From contig CAJUFP010000134.1 in the NCBI GenBank assembly GCA_910585645.1, forward strand, positions 1 to 10,581: a stretch of 10,581 bases of DNA, given 5' to 3'. The stretch is from an uncultured Hungatella sp. (lineage in GTDB: Bacteria; Bacillota; Clostridia; Lachnospirales; Lachnospiraceae). The notes below the pieces were generated by a model, which saw only the letters and a list, made by a program, of their open reading frames with translations, searched no databases and was not told the origin of the DNA. Shown piece by piece: positions 6,692-10,581 of this stretch (position 1 is the first letter of the stretch; each line of letters opens with the position of its first letter). Both the position numbers and the translations under genes were made by a program.

Positions 6692-7632
6692 ACGGTCCTC
6701 CTCCTCTTTATCTGAAACAGCATCAGGGAAAACATAAGGAGAGCGCCTTTCAGGATGTACTGATAATAGGGCGAGATCCCCATGCTGTTCATAATGTTGT
6801 TGATCAGGGTCAGGATCACGGCCCCTGACAGGGCCCCTGCAATGGTCCCCACGCCTCCGTTCATGGAAATGCCTCCGATCACGGCCGCGGCCACGGAATC
6901 CATGGCATAGCTGTCCCCCACCAGAGGGTTGCCGCTGGAGATCCTGGCCGACAGGATGATGCCTCCAAAGGCGGCGATCAGGCCTGACAGAACGTACACC
7001 ATAACCGTGGTCTTTTTCGTGTCAATGCCCGACTGCTCCGCGTAAAGCTCCCCGTTGCCCACTGCGTAGATCCTGCGCCCGAACCTGGTGTAGTGCAGAA
7101 CCAGCCAGGCTGACACATAGGTGAGAACAGCCAGCAGAAACGCCACGGAAAAAATACCCACCCTGGTCTTTATCACCTTCACAAAGGCCTGATTTACCTT
7201 TCCCCCGGAGCTGGGCATCAGGATCAGGGCGATACCCTTTAAAAACGCCTGGGTGGAGATGGTGATGATCATGGCCGGGATCTGAAAGCGGACGATGCCC
7301 ATGCCGTTGACAAAACCGGTAAACGCCCCAACCGCCAGAGCCAAGGCAATGGCAAAGGCCAGCCCCGCCGGCCCGCTGTCACTGAACATGGCCACAGAGA
7401 TGGTGCTGACAGAGATCACCGAGCTGACGGACATGTCGATCCCGCCGATGAGAAGGGCAAAACACTGGGCTGCCGACACAATGGCCAGCACCGCCGTCTG
7501 GGTCAGCACGTTCCTTAGGTTTGCCGCTGTAAAAAACCGGGACGACATGGCGGACGCCGCCCCAACCATGAAAACCATGATGACAAGGGAGGGGAGGGCC
7601 TGCTTTACATGGGACTTTACGGAACCTTTCAT
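6688..7632 (-). CDS. CUT2-type ABC transporter permease 1 (RbsC-like)
   Basis: A 314-residue polytopic membrane protein of the ribose/galactose-type permease family. After a short basic N-terminus the first membrane segment spans about residues 12-30. Landmarks are LIGGIDMSVSS (61-71), the cytoplasmic-loop region FGRRIYAVGNGELYAEQSGI (184-203) and MDSVAAAVIGGISMNGGVGT (244-263); the tail KRRRTV is basic, consistent with a cytoplasmic C-terminus. It overlaps the ATPase gene by 4 bp (ATGA) with AGGAGG 7 nt before its ATG, and overlaps permease 2 in the same way, so the three are translationally coupled. Substrate specificity sits mainly in the binding protein and cannot be read from this sequence. 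Confidence 0.93.
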   Translation of the reverse strand: MKGSVKSHVKQALPSLVIMVFMVGAASAMSSRFFTAANLRNVLTQTAVLAIVSAAQCFALLIGGIDMSVSSVISVSTISVAMFSDSGPAGLAFAIALALAVGAFTGFVNGMGIVRFQIPAMIITISTQAFLKGIALILMPSSGGKVNQAFVKVIKTRVGIFSVAFLLAVLTYVSAWLVLHYTRFGRRIYAVGNGELYAEQSGIDTKKTTVMVYVLSGLIAAFGGIILSARISSGNPLVGDSYAMDSVAAAVIGGISMNGGVGTIAGALSGAVILTLINNIMNSMGISPYYQYILKGALLMFSLMLFQIKRRRTV

Positions 7633-9140
7633 GGTCTCTCCTCCTTTCCTGTGTTCGCGCTCAGCTGCATGATCGCCTCCTCCGTGGCGTCTTTCCCCGC
7701 GACGCGGCCAGCGATCCGCCCCTCGTACATGACGTAGATCTCGTCCGAGATCCCTATCAGCTCCAGCATATCGCTGGTAAACACAAGGACGCTGACTCCC
7801 TCTCCTGTCAATCTCCGGATAAGCTCATAAATCTCCAGCTTGGACTGAACGTCAATGCCTCTGGTAGGCTCATGGAGGATCAGGATCTGGGGATCTGTCT
7901 TGATCCATTTGGAAAACACGATCTTCTGCTGGTTTCCTCCCGATAAACTTTTTACTGCCTGCCTCTGATCATCAAGCTTTACGTTCATCTGACGGATCCC
8001 CTCCAAAATCTCTCTGTCCGCCTGCTTTTTCTTTACAAATCCCCACCTGGAATTTCTCCTGTAGGACAGAGACAAGATGTTCTCGCCGCAGGACAGATCC
8101 AGAAACAGCCCCTCTGCCTTCCGGTCGTCGGACACAAAGGCGATCTTGTTTCTCACAGCGTCCCCGGGGCTGGCGATCTTCTTTGCCTGCCCGTTTATCA
8201 CATACTCCCCGGAGGTAAAAGGCTCGATCCCGAACAATCCTCTGCTCAAATGCCTCTGCCCCTGGCCTTCCAGCCCGCCGATACCTATGACAGCGCCCCT
8301 GGGGACCTGTAAACTGACCGATTTGACCAGATCTCCTATGGACACGTTTTTAAGTTCCAGCTTGATATCAGAAGACAGGACCTCATTTCTGGGGGGATAC
8401 ACGTTTTTAAACTCCCGCCCCACCATCTTGCTGATGATCTCGTCGCTGTCTGTGTCCTTTACCGGGGACTCAAACACAAACATCCCGTCCTTGAGCACCA
8501 TAACCCTGTCGCAGGTGGCAAAGATATCGTCCATGCGGTGACTGATGACAATGACGGACACTCCCTTCTTTTTGACGGCCCCGATAAACCGAAACAGGAT
8601 GTCCGACTCCGCCTTATTAAGGCTTGACGTGGGCTCGTCAAAGATCAGCACTCTGGGGGACGCGGCCCATGCTTTGGCGATCTCCACGATCTGCCTCTGG
8701 GCCGGGGACAGATTTCTCACCAGCGCATAGGCGTCAATGTCATACCCGATCTCCTCCAGCACCGCAGAGGCCTGTTCATGGAGCTTTTTCTGGTCAATCC
8801 AGCCGCCCCGCCTTGGTTCCATGCCCAGCATGATGTTTTCCCCTGCCGTCATCTCCCTCATCAGGCTTAACTCCTGATGGACAAAGGCGATCCCGGCCTT
8901 TCTCCCGTCTTTGGAGCTGGAAAAATGACACTCCTTTCCGTCTGCCAAGATCGTCCCCGCGGACGGGGACAGGCCGCCGCTTATGATGTTCATCAAGGTT
9001 GACTTGCCGGCTCCGTTCTCCCCGGCCAGGGCAAGGCCTTCCCCCTGGACGCACTGTATGGACACATCCTTAAGAACCACATTTCCGTTAAACTCTTTGG
9101 AAAGATTGCGCCCTTCCACCATCACCTTTCCTCTTTCCAT
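7629..9140 (-). CDS. CUT2-type sugar ABC transporter ATP-binding protein (RbsA/MglA-like)
   Basis: A 503-residue protein with two fused nucleotide-binding domains, the usual design and length for RbsA/MglA subunits. NBD1 has Walker A GENGAGKST (40-48), Q-loop Q89, signature LSPAQ (144-148), Walker B VLIFDEP (164-170) and H201, so it should hydrolyse ATP. NBD2 has a degenerate P-loop (GLEGQGQ, 289-295) lacking the Lys-Ser/Thr, an intact LSGGNQQ signature (399-405), and Walker B ILILHEP (419-425), where His423 replaces the usual Asp. A degenerate NBD2 P-loop is common in this family; the Walker B change is less expected. The start at 9140 has GAGGTG at 5 nt spacing. It lies 57 bp after the binding-protein gene, beyond a GC-rich stem-loop, and overlaps permease 1 by 4 bp. 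Confidence 0.95.
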   Translation of the reverse strand: MERGKVMVEGRNLSKEFNGNVVLKDVSIQCVQGEGLALAGENGAGKSTLMNIISGGLSPSAGTILADGKECHFSSSKDGRKAGIAFVHQELSLMREMTAGENIMLGMEPRRGGWIDQKKLHEQASAVLEEIGYDIDAYALVRNLSPAQRQIVEIAKAWAASPRVLIFDEPTSSLNKAESDILFRFIGAVKKKGVSVIVISHRMDDIFATCDRVMVLKDGMFVFESPVKDTDSDEIISKMVGREFKNVYPPRNEVLSSDIKLELKNVSIGDLVKSVSLQVPRGAVIGIGGLEGQGQRHLSRGLFGIEPFTSGEYVINGQAKKIASPGDAVRNKIAFVSDDRKAEGLFLDLSCGENILSLSYRRNSRWGFVKKKQADREILEGIRQMNVKLDDQRQAVKSLSGGNQQKIVFSKWIKTDPQILILHEPTRGIDVQSKLEIYELIRRLTGEGVSVLVFTSDMLELIGISDEIYVMYEGRIAGRVAGKDATEEAIMQLSANTGKEERP

Positions 9141-9170
9141 CCGTTCACCTCACATCCAAATCTCTTTTAA

Positions 9171-9192
9171 GGGCCGGACAGCCGCCCGGCCC
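9171..9192 (-). terminator. GC-rich intercistronic stem-loop after the binding-protein gene
   Basis: On the minus strand GGGCCGG (9192-9186) and CCGGCCC (9177-9171) form a perfect 7-bp stem around GCGGCTGT; the loop ends can extend it with a G-U and a C-G pair. It begins 5 nt after the binding-protein stop codon. It is followed by CTTAAAAG and not a run of T, so it is a poor intrinsic terminator. It more likely protects the upstream mRNA 3' end or attenuates partially, raising binding protein over the membrane components, as known for binding-protein genes in other ABC operons. Confidence 0.6.
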
Positions 9193-9197
9193 CGCTC

Positions 9198-10376
9198 TTA
9201 GTTGCTGAACACTTCCTTTAAGATCTCCTCCGGAAGCTCTGTGCCGCACCACACATCATCGGACAGATCCGCGTGTACATAGTCTTTCATCTCCTCTGTC
9301 TTGATGGTCATAACAGGATAGATGTCGTCCTTTTTCACGTCCTCCCCGTTCATCAGCTTGATGGAGTTTTCAATGGCCACTCTGGCCAGCCAGGTTGGCT
9401 TGGACACGGCGATGCCCTCCATGTTGTTGTCCAGGCAGGCCTTTAAGTATCCGTTATTATCCTCGCCGGTCATTGGCACCATGTCCCTGTTGGCTGCCTT
9501 GAAGGAGTCAATGGCTCCCAGAGTCATAGCCCCGCCCTGAGACCACACGCCGTCGATCTCCGGGTAGGTGGCCAGCAGATCCGAGGTAACGGTCTTGGCC
9601 GCCGCGTAATCCCAGTTGGCATCCTCCGCCGCCAGAACCTTGATGTCCGGGTACTTGTCAAACACAGACTTGGCCCCTTCGTAGCGCAGGGTGTTGCTGG
9701 AGAAGCCGGAGATCCCGTTGAGCACCACGATATTGCCCTTTCCGTCCAGCTGGTCTGCCAGCCACTGGGCTCCCGTGGCCCCGAAATCCTTCTCGTCCAC
9801 CGTGACCACCGTATCGTAGCTGTCCCCGTCAATGGTAGCGCACAGAAGCACCACTTTGATCCCCGCGTCCATGGCCTCCTCCAGGGTGCTGTTGATGGCT
9901 GTGGTGTCGCAGGGGGTGGTGATGATCACATCCACGCCCTGGGCGATCAGATCCTCTAAGTTGGCGATCTGCTTGCTCACGTCATTGTCCGACTGCACAT
10001 ATGTAACTTCCAGGTCATCCTTGTAAAGATTCTCCGCGTTCCACTTAAACTCCTGATAAAGCTGGACAGACCAGGAATTGCCCAGGAAATAGATGTCATA
10101 CCCTACTTTTATCTTCTTTCCTGTCTTATTCTCCACCTTTGCCGCTTCCCCTGCCGCCTGGGCAGCCGCGGTCTGGGCCGTGCTTTCCGCCGCCGTAGTC
10201 TCTGGGGCGTCTGCCGCCTCTGTCTCCTTCCCTGCCGCCTGTGTGGCCTGCTGCGTAGCCGGGGCCGTCTCCTTGTCCCCGGCCGGCTGTGAGCACCCTG
10301 TCAAGGTGAGAGACGCTGCCGTCAGTGCTGCCAGTCCCATTGCCGCTACCTTTGAGATCATGTTTCTTTTTCTCAT
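9198..10376 (-). CDS. Sugar-type ABC transporter substrate-binding lipoprotein
   Basis: A 392-residue extracellular lipoprotein of the ribose/galactose-type (periplasmic-binding-protein type I, Peripla_BP_4) family that captures the ligand for the adjacent CUT2 transporter. The signal peptide has a basic start (MRKRNMISK), a hydrophobic core and a lipobox LTGC with C28 as the lipidated cysteine. Residues 29-82 are a low-complexity Ala/Thr/Glu linker, then the binding domain begins at KKIKVGYDIYFLG. Family landmarks are QIANLEDLIAQGVDVIITTP and DGVWSQGGAMTLGAIDSFK. The start at 10376 is chosen because it gives a proper signal peptide and has GGAGGA 6 nt upstream; a longer frame from 10451 would begin upstream of the predicted -10 box. 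It is the first gene of the operon, about 60 nt downstream of the predicted transcription start. The ligand cannot be named. Confidence 0.93.
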   Translation of the reverse strand: MRKRNMISKVAAMGLAALTAASLTLTGCSQPAGDKETAPATQQATQAAGKETEAADAPETTAAESTAQTAAAQAAGEAAKVENKTGKKIKVGYDIYFLGNSWSVQLYQEFKWNAENLYKDDLEVTYVQSDNDVSKQIANLEDLIAQGVDVIITTPCDTTAINSTLEEAMDAGIKVVLLCATIDGDSYDTVVTVDEKDFGATGAQWLADQLDGKGNIVVLNGISGFSSNTLRYEGAKSVFDKYPDIKVLAAEDANWDYAAAKTVTSDLLATYPEIDGVWSQGGAMTLGAIDSFKAANRDMVPMTGEDNNGYLKACLDNNMEGIAVSKPTWLARVAIENSIKLMNGEDVKKDDIYPVMTIKTEEMKDYVHADLSDDVWCGTELPEEILKEVFSN

Positions 10377-10382
10377 GTCCGT

Positions 10383-10388
10383 TCCTCC
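10383..10388 (-). promoter_or_regulatory. Ribosome binding site deciding the binding-protein start
   Basis: GGAGGA on the minus strand is 6 nt before the ATG at 10376, which encodes a normal lipoprotein signal peptide. The ATG at 10451 has no comparable site. Confidence 0.85.
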
Positions 10389-10441
10389 ATTTCGTGTAAA
10401 AAGAATAGTTTTTGGTTCAAATCGCTCTTGGATTTGTCTAT

Positions 10442-10470
10442 ATGTTACCATTGATTACTTGATTAGTCAA
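10442..10470 (-). promoter_or_regulatory. Main operon promoter (sigma-A type)
   Basis: The minus strand has TTGACT (10465-10470; 5 of 6 consensus), a 17-nt spacer, and TAACAT (10442-10447; 4 of 6). Transcription would start near 10435, giving a leader of about 60 nt that contains the ribosome binding site. A second TTGACTAA lies 16 bp upstream (-35-like, 10481-10486) but has no good -10 at the right distance. Confidence 0.65.
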
Positions 10471-10473
10471 GTA
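10456..10473. promoter_or_regulatory. 18-bp palindrome overlapping the -35 box, candidate operator
   Basis: TACTTGA and TCAAGTA form perfect 7-bp inverted arms around a 4-bp centre, covering the -35 hexamer of the operon promoter. A further imperfect set of related boxes lies just upstream, including GTCAAC (10482-10487) and GTTGAC (10496-10501), an inverted pair 8 bp apart. The position suits a repressor that blocks RNA polymerase. The binding protein is not in the window. Confidence 0.5.
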
Positions 10474-10496
10474 TATTTTTAGTCAACTTACTCATG

Positions 10497-10525
10497 TTGA
10501 CATTTCCATGTTCCTATGCTAGACT
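10497..10525 (+). promoter_or_regulatory. Possible divergent promoter reading out of the window
   Basis: The plus strand has a perfect TTGACA (10497-10502), a 17-nt spacer and TAGACT (10520-10525; 4 of 6), preceded by TGC as an extended -10. No start codon with a ribosome binding site is seen before the window ends at 10581. A divergently transcribed gene, possibly the operon's regulator, may begin beyond the edge. Confidence 0.45.
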
Positions 10526-10529
10526 AAAT
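10514..10529 (+). repeat. 16-bp element, copy 2 (matches 1271-1286)
   Basis: The plus strand reads CTATGCTAGACTAAAT, 15 of 16 identical to the minus-strand sequence at 1286-1271. Weaker similarity continues upstream (TCCATGT here, TCTATGT there, with a one-base offset). It includes the -10 region of the putative divergent promoter. Confidence 0.55.
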
Positions 10530-10581
10530 CCCGTCTTTAACACTTGCAAGAAACAAAAGTGGCGTTTTCCCTCGATTTTAT

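Noticed and set aside
10377..10451. A 25-residue N-terminal extension on the binding protein.
   Set aside because: It starts upstream of the predicted -10 box and would bury the lipoprotein signal peptide inside the chain.
10391..10581. A catabolite-repression (cre) site in the operon control region.
   Set aside because: No stretch matches the usual TGWNANCGNTNWCA pattern well enough to report.

Overview
The window looks like a chromosomal segment of a fairly GC-rich member of the Clostridia, most likely Lachnospiraceae-like. The basis is strong AGGAGG-type ribosome binding sites before most genes, a Gram-positive-style lipoprotein substrate-binding protein with a long Ala/Thr/Glu-rich linker, and the protein families present. 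Genus cannot be fixed from the sequence alone. There is no sign of an insertion sequence, integrase, tRNA, rRNA or CRISPR array.

Nine intact genes all lie on the minus strand and read from right to left as one apparent operon. In transcription order they are: a sugar-type ABC transporter of the CUT2/ribose family, made of a lipoprotein binding protein (start 10376), a double-ATPase subunit, and two different RbsC-like permeases; then a phosphotriesterase-family metal hydrolase, a creatininase-family hydrolase, an FGGY carbohydrate kinase, an M20 metallopeptidase/deacylase, and a D-threonine-aldolase-like PLP enzyme (ends at 97). ATPase/permease 1 and permease 1/permease 2 overlap by 4 bp (ATGA), and the next genes are 2 to 11 bp apart. 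Wider gaps (84 and 112 bp) precede the M20 gene and the PLP-enzyme gene.

Control signals are concentrated at the right end. A TTGACT-N17-TAACAT promoter sits about 65 bp upstream of the binding-protein start, and an 18-bp palindrome overlaps its -35 box. A good promoter-like sequence also points rightward out of the window, suggesting a divergent gene, perhaps the regulator, just beyond the edge. A 16-bp sequence in that region recurs with one mismatch before the last gene. A GC-rich stem-loop lies just after the binding-protein stop codon.

As a system, the transporter would import a sugar or sugar-like compound. The phosphotriesterase-family enzyme may open a lactone, the creatininase-family enzyme may hydrolyse a cyclic amide or ketone-type bond, and the kinase may phosphorylate the product. 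The M20 enzyme and the PLP enzyme suggest that the substrate or an intermediate carries an acyl-amino or hydroxy-amino-acid portion. The usual sugar dehydrogenase or isomerase is absent. I do not recognise this set as a characterised pathway; the substrate is unknown, and that is the main point of interest here.
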